Shown here: positions 1-6,905 of the stretch, in pieces
How the letters are laid out: each line of letters begins with the position of its first letter
Numbering within the stretch: position 1 is the stretch's first letter
Source: Archangium violaceum
GTDB taxonomy: Bacteria; Myxococcota; Myxococcia; Myxococcales; Myxococcaceae
Assembly (NCBI RefSeq): GCF_016887565.1
Contig: NZ_CP069396.1
Span: 11,700,001 to 11,764,000 of the forward strand
Reading direction: 5' to 3'
Length of the DNA stretch: 64,000 bases
Program-made: the position numbers and the translations under genes
Notes under the pieces: model-generated
Databases searched by the model: none
Told to the model about the DNA's origin: nothing
What the model saw: only the letters and a program-made list of their open reading frames with translations

Positions 1-144
1 CGCCCTCCCCGAGGGCCCGAGGCCCGGCCGCCCGCCTCCCCGACGGGCAGGAGGCCCGACGCTCCACGCCCGTTCGCTTGTGACCGCTCGCTCCAGCTCC
101 CCACCTTGTCCCAAAGGAACCGTTGAACGCGGCGGAAGGATGGG

Positions 145-606
145 ATGGGCATGCACAAGTGGACATGGAGCCTGACGGCGCTGGCCCTGCTCGGCCTCGC
201 TTCCGGCTGCAACAAGGGACAGAACGAGAACGCGAACGACCGGGGCGTGGTCGCCACGGAGCGCGGCCGCATGGGCGAGGAAGCCCCGGTGGAGAACGAG
301 AGCGTCACCGAGCAGAACCCCGAGGCCATCGGCGGCGAGGACCTGGCGGACCAGGAAATCTACGGCACGGTGACGGGGATGGGCGCGGGGAACATCACGG
401 TGCGCAACAACAGCGGGAGCACCACGATGACGCTCGCGCTGCAGGACGACACCCGCTTCCTGAGCCAGGGCCGGCCGGCGCAACGCGCCCAGCTGCGCGA
501 GGGCATGCAGGTGCGTGCCTCCTATGACGAGCTGGGCGGCAAGTACGAGGCCACCACCGTGGAGCTCTTCCCCAAGGCGACGAAGCCACAGACCCCGGAG
601 AAGTGA
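145..606 (+). CDS. Small lipoprotein of unknown function (possibly DUF5666-like)
   Basis: 153 residues. The N terminus is a lipoprotein signal peptide: short basic n-region, hydrophobic stretch, and lipobox LASGC placing the lipidated cysteine near residue 22. The next ~45 residues are acidic and low in complexity. The C-terminal half (about 70-145) is a compact domain beginning EIYGTVTGMGAGNITVRN and ending in a beta-rich KYEATTVELF segment, which resembles DUF5666-type metal/OB-like domains; that match is from memory and weak. Start choice: a GGAAGGA ribosome site at 134-140 serves either ATG 145 or ATG 151. It ends 12 bases before the next gene's start, so the two are probably co-transcribed. 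Function unknown. Confidence 0.8.
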   Translation: MGMHKWTWSLTALALLGLASGCNKGQNENANDRGVVATERGRMGEEAPVENESVTEQNPEAIGGEDLADQEIYGTVTGMGAGNITVRNNSGSTTMTLALQDDTRFLSQGRPAQRAQLREGMQVRASYDELGGKYEATTVELFPKATKPQTPEK

Positions 607-617
607 GAGGTGTTCCC

Positions 618-998
618 ATGCAGCATCACACGCGAGAGATTCCCCGCGAGGTGTGGTCCGACTATCTCACCCTGCTGAGCAGCATCGAGCGTGACCACCG
701 GGTCCGCGTCCAGGCCGGGGGGCCGGACTTCGGCGAGCAGACGCTGGCCGCGAGCCTGCCGCTGGTGGACATCTCCGTCGAGGAGAAGGGCAGCGATGAG
801 GGGGCCATCGAGGTGACGGTGGGCCGGCCCGGCGAGGAGATCACCCACCGCATCCTGCACCCGGAGCACGTCTGGGCCGAGGAGAGCGACAGCGGGGACA
901 TCGAGTGCCTGGACATCGAGGACTCGGACCACGTGAAGACGCTCATCTACTTCGAGCCGCAGCTGGCGCTCGAGGAGGCCATGCCCCAGCAGATGTAG
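618..998 (+). CDS. DUF5335 family protein
   Basis: 126 residues from ATG 618, chosen over the in-frame GTG at 603 because GAGAGG at 605-610 sits seven bases ahead of it. No signal peptide or membrane segment, so cytoplasmic. The order of motifs (TREIPREVW at the start, FGEQTLAASLPLVDISVE in the middle, ITHRILHPEHVW, then a terminal hydrophobic strand with TLIYFEP) fits DUF5335, a small family of unknown function common in Actinobacteria and myxobacteria. Acidic protein. Likely in one transcript with the lipoprotein just upstream. No biochemical role is known to me for this family. Confidence 0.8.
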   Translation: MQHHTREIPREVWSDYLTLLSSIERDHRVRVQAGGPDFGEQTLAASLPLVDISVEEKGSDEGAIEVTVGRPGEEITHRILHPEHVWAEESDSGDIECLDIEDSDHVKTLIYFEPQLALEEAMPQQM

Positions 999-1077
999 AA
1001 GACGAGGCCGGAGACGCCCCACCTCCCGAGAGGTGTTGCATCCCCGGCCCCAGTGTCAGCTCAGACGAGCGGACGGA

Positions 1078-1878
1078 TTACGGGTACAGCGCGCGGGCGC
1101 CGGACTTGTCCAGGCTGGTCAGCACGAGGTCGCCGGTCTGGGTGCCGTTGCACTGGGGGTAGTGCATGACGGAGGCGCGGTCGTAGGTGCTGGTCAGCGC
1201 GCGCCACTGGTTGTCCTCGTAGCAGCCGGAGGAGGTGGAGCGGGTGTGCTCGTGACGGAAGCCGAGCGTGTGGCCCAGCTCGTGGCGCAGCACGCCCGTC
1301 AGGGACCAGGCGCCCGTGCTGCTGAAGGCGCTGGTGTCGATGAGGACGTTGCGGGCCGAGCGGCTGGAGTTCGGGAAGAACGCGCGCGCCACGTAGCCGG
1401 CGCCGCTCACCTGGCGCACGTCGAACACCACCGCCGACTGGGACGCGGTGCAGCTGGAGTCGTAGCTGCTGCTGTGCACGAAGTTGACGTTGGCGGTGGC
1501 CTCCCAGGCCGCCGTCGCGCTGTTCATCGCGCTCACCACGGTGCTGTAGCGCGAGCCGAACGAGGAGGAGCTCACGCAGTAGGTGATGTTGCGGGCCGCG
1601 GTGGCGCTCCACTTGATGTCGCCGCCGATGTAGTACACGGCCAGGCCGCCCTCGGAGGTGCCCACGTCACCGTTGGCCACGAAGTTGTCATAGTACGCGC
1701 GCAGGCCCTCGACACCCTCGACGGCCTCGTCGCCGTTGACGACGTAAACGTCGCCCTCGTCCTTGATGGCCTCGGCCTGGAACTCCTCGAACGTCGGGAT
1801 CTTCTGCTCGGCGGCCTCGGGGCCACCGCAACCAACAAGAGCCACACCGGCCAGCAACGCCATCGAAAGCTTGCGCAT
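1078..1878 (-). CDS. Secreted M57-type metzincin peptidase, copy 1
   Basis: 266-residue lipoprotein: signal MRKLSMALLAGVALVGCGG with lipidated Cys17. The catalytic zinc motif HELGHTLGFRHEH begins at His199 (zinc ligands His199, His203, His209; general base Glu200). A Met-turn SVMHYP follows at 237-242, placing it in the metzincin clan. In myxobacteria this family is annotated as dual-action HEIGH metallopeptidase (M57). ATG 1878 is preceded by AAAGGAA on the coding strand. Four cysteines in the mature region (100s, 140s, 219, 243) probably form disulfides. It is a close paralog of the gene at 2375-3172, lying in the same orientation, and the pair shares the upstream leader. Likely role: degradation of external protein; substrate unknown. 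Confidence 0.88.
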   Translation of the reverse strand: MRKLSMALLAGVALVGCGGPEAAEQKIPTFEEFQAEAIKDEGDVYVVNGDEAVEGVEGLRAYYDNFVANGDVGTSEGGLAVYYIGGDIKWSATAARNITYCVSSSSFGSRYSTVVSAMNSATAAWEATANVNFVHSSSYDSSCTASQSAVVFDVRQVSGAGYVARAFFPNSSRSARNVLIDTSAFSSTGAWSLTGVLRHELGHTLGFRHEHTRSTSSGCYEDNQWRALTSTYDRASVMHYPQCNGTQTGDLVLTSLDKSGARALYP

Positions 1879-2024
1879 GGGAATTCCTTTGAAGGGAACA
1901 GCGGGGGGGTTTGACGCGGTCACCTGGGCTTCCCCAGCCGCGACCGCGCGCCGCATGCCCTGAGCAACCCCCGGGCCAACAAGCCTCTCTTCGGGAAATC
2001 GCGGACTTGGCTCGGTTAACGCGA

Positions 2025-2039
2025 ATAGTCGTGGACTAT
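2025..2039. promoter_or_regulatory. Perfect inverted repeat, candidate operator of M57 copy 1
   Basis: ATAGTC-GTG-GACTAT, six-base arms with a three-base centre, about 147 bases upstream of the start of M57 copy 1 in an AT-richer patch. The position and symmetry suit a dimeric regulator, but no regulator family is identified and the site is not obviously repeated upstream of copy 2. Confidence 0.3.
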
Positions 2040-2304
2040 CGAGACTCCAAGGATTCCCGGCTTCCCTGTAAAGACCCCTGACTTTTCCCGCTGAATCCCT
2101 CGTGGCGTCAGGCGTTTATCCGCTCTTCGCCCTCACTGTCCGACTCTCAGACGAGGTGTTTCCGTATCGGACAGCGGGCACACGTCTCCCAAATGGAGGA
2201 CTCCTCCAGAAAAGAAACGGCCACACACTCGGTCCAAATACAGCCACGGCGGCAAATACGACGACAGCGGTGAGTATCACATTCATTGAAGGACCAAGGA
2301 AGCG

Positions 2305-2324
2305 CCCTTCCAAGGATGGAAGGG
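2305..2324 (-). terminator. Stem-loop downstream of M57 copy 2
   Basis: Perfect 8-bp stem CCCTTCCA/TGGAAGGG with an AGGA loop, 51 bases past the stop codon of the leftward gene at 2375-3172. No T-tract follows on that strand, so it may be an imperfect terminator or an mRNA 3'-end stabiliser. Confidence 0.4.
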
Positions 2325-2374
2325 TGGGCTTCCCTGGCCCGGACATCACTGGCGAGGCCCAGGGGGCCCGGGAG

Positions 2375-3172
2375 TTACGGGTACAGCGCGCGGGCGCCGG
2401 ACTTGTCCAGGCTGGTCAGCACGAGGTCGCCGGTCTGGCTGCCGTTGCACTGGGGGTAGTGCATGACGGAGTACGAGTCGTAGCTGGTCAGCGCGCGCCA
2501 GGCGGAGTCCTCGTAGCAACCGGTGCTGGTCAGGCGGGTGTGCTCGTGGCGGAAGCCGAGCGTGTGGCCCAGCTCGTGGCGCAGCACGCCCGTCAGGGTC
2601 CAGACGCCCATGTTGCCGAAGGCGCTGCTGTCGATGAGGACGTTGCGGGCCGAGCGGCTGGAGTTCGGGAAGAACGCGCGCGCGGTGTAGCCGGCGCCGC
2701 TCACCTGGCGCACGTCGAACACCACCGCCGTCTGGGACGCGGTGCAGTTGGAGTCGTAGCTGCTGCTGTGGATGAAGTTGACGTTGGCGGTGGCCTCCCA
2801 GGCCGCGGCCGCGCTGTTCATCGCGCTCACCACGGTGCTGTAGCGCGTGCCGAACGAGGAGGAGCTCACGCAGTAGGTGAGGTTGCGGGCAGTGGTGCTG
2901 CTCCACTTGATGTCGCCACCCGAGTAGTACACGGCCAGGCCGCCCTCGGCGGTGCCCACGTCGCCGTTGGCCACGTAGTTGTCATAGTACGCGCGCAGGC
3001 CCTCCACGCCCTCGACGGCCTCGTCGCCATTGACGACGAAGACGTTCTCCTCGGACTTGATGGCCGAGGCCTGGAACTCCTCGAACGTGGGGATCTTCTG
3101 CTCGGCGGCCTCGGGACCACCGCAACCAACGAGCGCCACACCAGCCAGCAACGCCATCGAAAGCTTGCGCAT
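2375..3172 (-). CDS. Secreted M57-type metzincin peptidase, copy 2
   Basis: 265-residue paralog of the gene at 1078-1878. The signal peptide and lipobox (VALVGC) are identical and the zinc motif HELGHTLGFRHEH and Met-turn SVMHYP are preserved. Differences are scattered substitutions plus one residue fewer near the Met-turn. ATG 3172 follows AAAGGAA on the coding strand. An in-frame extension to about 3475 exists but lacks a signal peptide at its start and would bury the lipoprotein signal, so the short form is preferred. Both copies look functional, and the 5' leader is also conserved, which points to a tandem duplication that included the regulatory region. Confidence 0.88.
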   Translation of the reverse strand: MRKLSMALLAGVALVGCGGPEAAEQKIPTFEEFQASAIKSEENVFVVNGDEAVEGVEGLRAYYDNYVANGDVGTAEGGLAVYYSGGDIKWSSTTARNLTYCVSSSSFGTRYSTVVSAMNSAAAAWEATANVNFIHSSSYDSNCTASQTAVVFDVRQVSGAGYTARAFFPNSSRSARNVLIDSSAFGNMGVWTLTGVLRHELGHTLGFRHEHTRLTSTGCYEDSAWRALTSYDSYSVMHYPQCNGSQTGDLVLTSLDKSGARALYP

Positions 3173-3510
3173 CGGGATTCCTTTTTCGGGGACGACAGGG
3201 GGGGTAAGGAGCGCGCTCGCCCGGGACTCCCCGGCCGCGATCGCGTGCCCATTCCCTGAGCAACCTCCGGGCCAGGAAGACAGCTCCTTGGAATCTCCAG
3301 GGTTTGGCTGGATTCGCCTGGATTCCAGTGGAGCCTCCGCGCTCCACCCCGAGCCCCAGGAATGCCAAGCTTCTTTACACACCACTCTCCAAGATTCTGA
3401 GATTTCCAGAACTTGAGAACCCAGCAATCCAGCCGTCCTGGAATCGGACATCCACTGTCCTCTGAGCGGCCACACGCCCAGTCACGCCGCGGCGCGGTGG
3501 AGGGCCGGGC
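3173..3510. other. Intergenic region upstream of M57 copy 2
   Basis: 338 bases without a gene. 3173-3273 is the leader shared with copy 1. 3290-3440 is AT-richer with repeated GGATT/AATCC motifs (for example around 3310-3325 and 3435-3450) and is the likely promoter region. No clear sigma-70 or sigma-54 promoter stands out. The far end (3485-3494) holds the palindrome CGCCGCGGCG just past the stop of the Rieske gene. Confidence 0.55.
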
Positions 3511-4560
3511 TCAGCCGTGGACGGGCTCGGGCACCTGGGCGGGCTCGTGCGGGGCGTTGGCGTCGGCCTGGGCGAAGTAGATGCGCTCGAGCAGCTTGCG
3601 GTGGTGGATGAGGGGCTTGTCGTACTTGCCCAGCCGCATGCCCTTCATGCTGTAGGGGGTGTGGGCCACCAGGGGGATGAAGCGGGCGTCGTCGCGGACC
3701 TCGGACCAGCTCAGGAGGAGGGCGGCGCGGCGCACCAGCGGCATGAGGGGGCGCAGGCGCTCGTCGTGGAGCTGGACGAAGGAGAAGAAGTGCAGGCGCG
3801 TGGTGTTCGCCGTCTCCGGGACGAAGAAGATGATGGCGCGGTTGGTGAAGGGGCGCTGCTGGCCGGTGGGGCTCGTCCAGGTGATGGTGTAGTCGGTGCG
3901 CACCGGATCGAAGCGCGTCACCCAGTGGTTGTGGAAGAAGTCGCCGTTGCGCAGCAGCAACAGGGGAATCAGGTAGGAGGGACGCTGGGGCGCGCTGTAG
4001 CGCACCTCGGTGCGGTCCTCGAAGTTGTGGGCCTCGTACTCGATGTCCTTCGTCTGGGCGCGGTTCCACCCGAGGCGGGTGTGGACGAAGGGGGTGTGCT
4101 CGTCCTCGCTGAAGTTGTCGAGGGCGACGTGCAGCGGCGCGCGGAAGAGCATGGAGAAGGCGCCGTTGTAGTCGTAGCCCTGGGGAGCGAAGTCGGGGAA
4201 GGCGGAGGGAGGCGCGTCGCGAGCGGCGAGCCACAGGGAGTCGAAGCGCTCGACGAGCTGGAAGGAGCGAGCGTCGCACTTCTTGAGGTCGGGCTGGCTG
4301 GGGCTGCGGCCGTGGCCATCGGCGTCGAAGAGCCAGCCGTGGTAGGGGCACTCGAGGCGGCCCTCGGGCGTGACGCGGCCGGCGGACAGCGGGGCCAGAC
4401 GGTGGGGGCATGCATCGGCGAGCGCGGCGGGGCGGCCCTGGGCGTCGCGAAAGAGGACGTAGGCGCGGCCAGCGAGCTCCACGCGCACCGGCTTCTCCTT
4501 GAGCTTCCGGGAGGACAGGACGGGGTGGAAGAAGCGGGTGACGTCGGGCATGGGCTCCAT
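3511..4560 (-). CDS. Rieske non-heme iron oxygenase, alpha-subunit type
   Basis: 349 residues from ATG 4560 (MEPMPDV). An N-terminal Rieske [2Fe-2S] domain has ligands Cys51-x-His53 and Cys71-x2-His74 (CPHRLAPLSAG ... CPYHGW). The C-terminal catalytic domain contains DNFSEDEHTPFVH, giving iron ligands His155 and His160 with Asp153 as the bridging residue. This is the layout of aromatic-ring hydroxylases and VanA/phthalate-dioxygenase-like O-demethylases. No reductase or ferredoxin gene lies nearby, so the electron donor is elsewhere and the substrate cannot be inferred. No good ribosome site precedes the start; ATG 4551 is an alternative. It diverges from the cardiolipin synthase over a 154-base gap. 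Confidence 0.88.
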   Translation of the reverse strand: MEPMPDVTRFFHPVLSSRKLKEKPVRVELAGRAYVLFRDAQGRPAALADACPHRLAPLSAGRVTPEGRLECPYHGWLFDADGHGRSPSQPDLKKCDARSFQLVERFDSLWLAARDAPPSAFPDFAPQGYDYNGAFSMLFRAPLHVALDNFSEDEHTPFVHTRLGWNRAQTKDIEYEAHNFEDRTEVRYSAPQRPSYLIPLLLLRNGDFFHNHWVTRFDPVRTDYTITWTSPTGQQRPFTNRAIIFFVPETANTTRLHFFSFVQLHDERLRPLMPLVRRAALLLSWSEVRDDARFIPLVAHTPYSMKGMRLGKYDKPLIHHRKLLERIYFAQADANAPHEPAQVPEPVHG

Positions 4561-4714
4561 GGCTTGGCAGTATATGCGCCGGGACCGGGGCACCACCGGG
4601 GCCCGCCCTGTCTGAAGGATGCTGGACGGAGCCTCCCGCCGCGCTGCCGCCGGACGGAGGACGTGCACATACTGACCGCTCGTCCCGGCCCCGACCCGGC
4701 CGGGCGGAGGACGG

Positions 4715-6172
4715 ATGACGCTGGAATCGCTGCTCCTGGAGGTCTGGCCCCACGTGGCGGCGGCGTTCGCGGTGGTGGCCAACCTGCTGGCCACCGGGCA
4801 CGCGGTGCTGCGCAAGCGGGACGTGCGCGCGGCGGTGGCCTGGGTGGGACTGGTGTGGCTGGTTCCGCTGGTGGGAGTGGTGCTGTACCTGCTGTTGGGC
4901 ATCAACCGCATCCGCCGCCGGGGCCGCTCGCTGGCGCTGCGCCAGGAGCACGGCCAGTTCCCCTCGAGGCCGAGCGTGACGACGTACACCCCCGAGGAGC
5001 TCGCGGCGGCCATGCCCCCGGCGGCGCACCTGGCCTCGCTGGCCCGGCTGGTGGACGAGGTGGTGCACCACCGGCCCCTGCTGCCGGGCAACCGGCTCGT
5101 CCCGCTGGAGGCCGGCGCGGGCGCCTACCCGGCCATGCTGGACGCCATCGAGGAGGCGCGCACCTCCATCTCGCTGTGCAGCTACATCTTCGACAACGAC
5201 GAGGCGGGCCGGCGCTTCGTGGACGCATTGGGGCGCGCGGTGAAGCGCGGGGTGCAGGTGCGGGTGCTCATCGACGCGCTGGGGGCGCGCTACGACTGGC
5301 CACCCATCACCGGGCGGCTGCGCCGGGCGGGGGTGCGGGTGGCGCGCTTCCTCCCCACGCTGCTGATACCGGCGCGCCTGCCCTTCATGAACCTGCGCAA
5401 CCACCGCAAGCTGCTGGTGGTGGACGGGCGGGTGGGCTTCACCGGGGGGATGAACATCCGCGAGCACTTCCTGCCCGGCCACGGCGACGCGAGCGACTTG
5501 CACTTCCGGGTGGAGGGGCCGGTGGTGGGGCAGTTGCAGGAGACGTTCGCCGAGGACTGGGCCTTCACCACGAAGGAGCGCCTGCAGGGGGAGACGTGGT
5601 TCCCGTCGCTGGAGCCCGCCGGGCCGGTGGTGGCGCGGGGGATCGCGGACGGCCCGGACGAGGACTTCGAGACGGTGCGCTGGACGCTGCTGGGAGCGCT
5701 GGCGTGCGCGCGCTCCACGGTGCGCATCGTCACGCCCTACTTCATCCCGGACTCGGCGCTCGTCACGGCGCTGAACGTGGCGGCGCTGCGGGGCGTGCGG
5801 GTGGACGTGGTGCTGCCCGAGCGCCTCAATCTGCCCGTGGTGCAGTGGGCCGCCACCGCGCAGCTGTGGCAGGTGATGCGCCCGCACTGCCGCATCTTCC
5901 TCACGGCGCCCCCGTTCGACCACACCAAGCTGATGGTGGTGGACGGCGTGTGGTCGCTGGTGGGCTCGGCGAACTGGGATCCGCGCTCGCTGCGGCTCAA
6001 CTTCGAGTTCGACGTGGAGTGCTACGACCTGGAGCTCGCCACGCGGCTGGAGGCCCTCATCGAGGAGCGGCTGAAGCGGGCGCGGCAGCTCACCCAGGAG
6101 GAGCTGAGCGCCAGGTCCCTCCCCGTCCGTCTGCGGGATGGCGTGGCCCGATTGCTGTCGCCGTACCTGTAG
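4715..6172 (+). CDS. cls: Cardiolipin synthase (phospholipase D superfamily)
   Basis: 485 residues, normal length for bacterial ClsA. Two N-terminal membrane helices (about 10-30 and 38-62) are followed by two phospholipase-D domains with HKD motifs: His230-x-Lys232-x4-Asp237 (NHRKLLVVDGRVGFTGG) and His403-x-Lys405-x4-Asp410 (DHTKLMVVDGVWSLVGSAN). It joins two phosphatidylglycerol molecules to cardiolipin and glycerol at the inner membrane. GGAGGA directly precedes the ATG. It ends 12 bases before the convergent DUF2378 gene. Confidence 0.93.
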   Translation: MTLESLLLEVWPHVAAAFAVVANLLATGHAVLRKRDVRAAVAWVGLVWLVPLVGVVLYLLLGINRIRRRGRSLALRQEHGQFPSRPSVTTYTPEELAAAMPPAAHLASLARLVDEVVHHRPLLPGNRLVPLEAGAGAYPAMLDAIEEARTSISLCSYIFDNDEAGRRFVDALGRAVKRGVQVRVLIDALGARYDWPPITGRLRRAGVRVARFLPTLLIPARLPFMNLRNHRKLLVVDGRVGFTGGMNIREHFLPGHGDASDLHFRVEGPVVGQLQETFAEDWAFTTKERLQGETWFPSLEPAGPVVARGIADGPDEDFETVRWTLLGALACARSTVRIVTPYFIPDSALVTALNVAALRGVRVDVVLPERLNLPVVQWAATAQLWQVMRPHCRIFLTAPPFDHTKLMVVDGVWSLVGSANWDPRSLRLNFEFDVECYDLELATRLEALIEERLKRARQLTQEELSARSLPVRLRDGVARLLSPYL

Positions 6173-6184
6173 ACCCGAGCGACC

Positions 6185-6760
6185 TCAGGCGTTGGCCACC
6201 CGCGACACGGCCTCCGTCCAGCGGATGTCGAAGGTGCAGCCGGTGGCGTCGAAGGACAGCACCTCCACGTGCACGTCAGGAGCACCGGCCACCCGCTGCG
6301 CCCGGAGGATGAGCCCCACCATGAAGGAGGGGTGGTCGCAGAGGAGCTCGCTCATCCAGAGCTCGACGTGCTGCGGCGAGTGGTCCACCAGCCGCACCTC
6401 GCTGAAGTTGTTGCCACCGCGGAGATCCTGGCTGATGCGCGCCAACGTCAACCCGAGACCGAAGGCCGGGGCGAGCCCCGCCACCACGCGCCCCACGAAG
6501 GTCTGGAGGTAGCCCTCCAGGAAGTGCTCCCCCATGCATCCGTGCGCCTCGGAGGGAGACAGGTCCGGGTAGAGCGACTCGGAGGCGATGCGCACGAACG
6601 TCTTCCACTGCTCCAGCGGGTAGGAGATGGCGAGAGGGCGCTCCAGGTCCAACCCCGCCTCGAACAGCAGGGCCCGGGCCTCGGGAGACAGGCGCGCCCC
6701 CAGACCGCGCACGAAGAGCGCTTCGACGGTCGTGGCGAAGACCTGTTTCTCCAGCGGCAT
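6185..6760 (-). CDS. DUF2378 (TIGR02265) family protein
   Basis: 191 residues from ATG 6760, preceded by GAGGAGG on the coding strand; the longer frame to 7003 has no ribosome site. Opening MPLEKQVFATTVEALFVRG and the conserved block RGGNNFSEVRLVDHSP are characteristic of the myxobacterial paralogous family TIGR02265/DUF2378, which has many copies per genome. No signal peptide or membrane helix. The fold of this family resembles haem/NO-binding or ligand-sensing modules, but its function is not established. It follows the topoisomerase-helicase gene in the same direction with a 145-base gap, so linkage to it is uncertain. Confidence 0.85.
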   Translation of the reverse strand: MPLEKQVFATTVEALFVRGLGARLSPEARALLFEAGLDLERPLAISYPLEQWKTFVRIASESLYPDLSPSEAHGCMGEHFLEGYLQTFVGRVVAGLAPAFGLGLTLARISQDLRGGNNFSEVRLVDHSPQHVELWMSELLCDHPSFMVGLILRAQRVAGAPDVHVEVLSFDATGCTFDIRWTEAVSRVANA

Positions 6761-6905
6761 GACGGCCTCCTCGGCTCCTCCAAGGAAAGCGGCTCCGACG
6801 GCGAGGCGCATCACTCGCCTGCACCGAAAGATCAGCCTCTCACAAAACAAGACACTTCCGCCAGACCACCGGTGCGGGGGTGTTGGCTCACGAGCCCGGG
6901 AGTCC

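Larger units (their letters stand above)
1879..2374. other. Intergenic region between the two M57 peptidase genes
   Basis: 496 bases without a credible gene. The first ~100 bases (1879-1980) are the 5' leader of copy 1 and are recognisably similar to 3173-3273 upstream of copy 2 (shared CCCTGAGCAACC and the ATTCCTTT ribosome-site block). The middle part is clearly less GC-rich than coding DNA here and holds a perfect 15-base inverted repeat at 2025-2039. A short stem-loop at 2305-2324 lies 51 bases beyond the stop of copy 2. A 77-residue antisense ORF here has no coding character. Confidence 0.6.

Noticed and set aside
1-70. GC-rich inverted repeats at the left edge
   Set aside because: GCCCTC-CCC-GAGGGC is symmetric and could be the terminator of a gene outside the window, but without the gene this cannot be supported.
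998-1077. Terminator between the DUF5335 gene and M57 copy 1
   Set aside because: Only a five-bp ACCTC/GAGGT stem is present, with no T-tract; too weak to call.
995-1265. Active formylglycine-generating enzyme in the kinase-nSTAND protein (residue numbers)
   Set aside because: The fold signatures are there, but the paired cysteines needed for copper and catalysis are replaced (RGGAYYFAAASARLANR); hence called FGE-like only.
4562-4580. Leaderless promoter or sigma-54 site at the start of the Rieske gene
   Set aside because: TATACT resembles a -10 box but no -35 is present at 16-18 bases, and the GG/GC spacing on the other strand is 10 instead of the required 12 for sigma-54.
3517-6312. 931-residue rightward frame
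   Set aside because: Spans the antisense of the Rieske gene and an out-of-phase reading of the cardiolipin synthase; no motif, low complexity.
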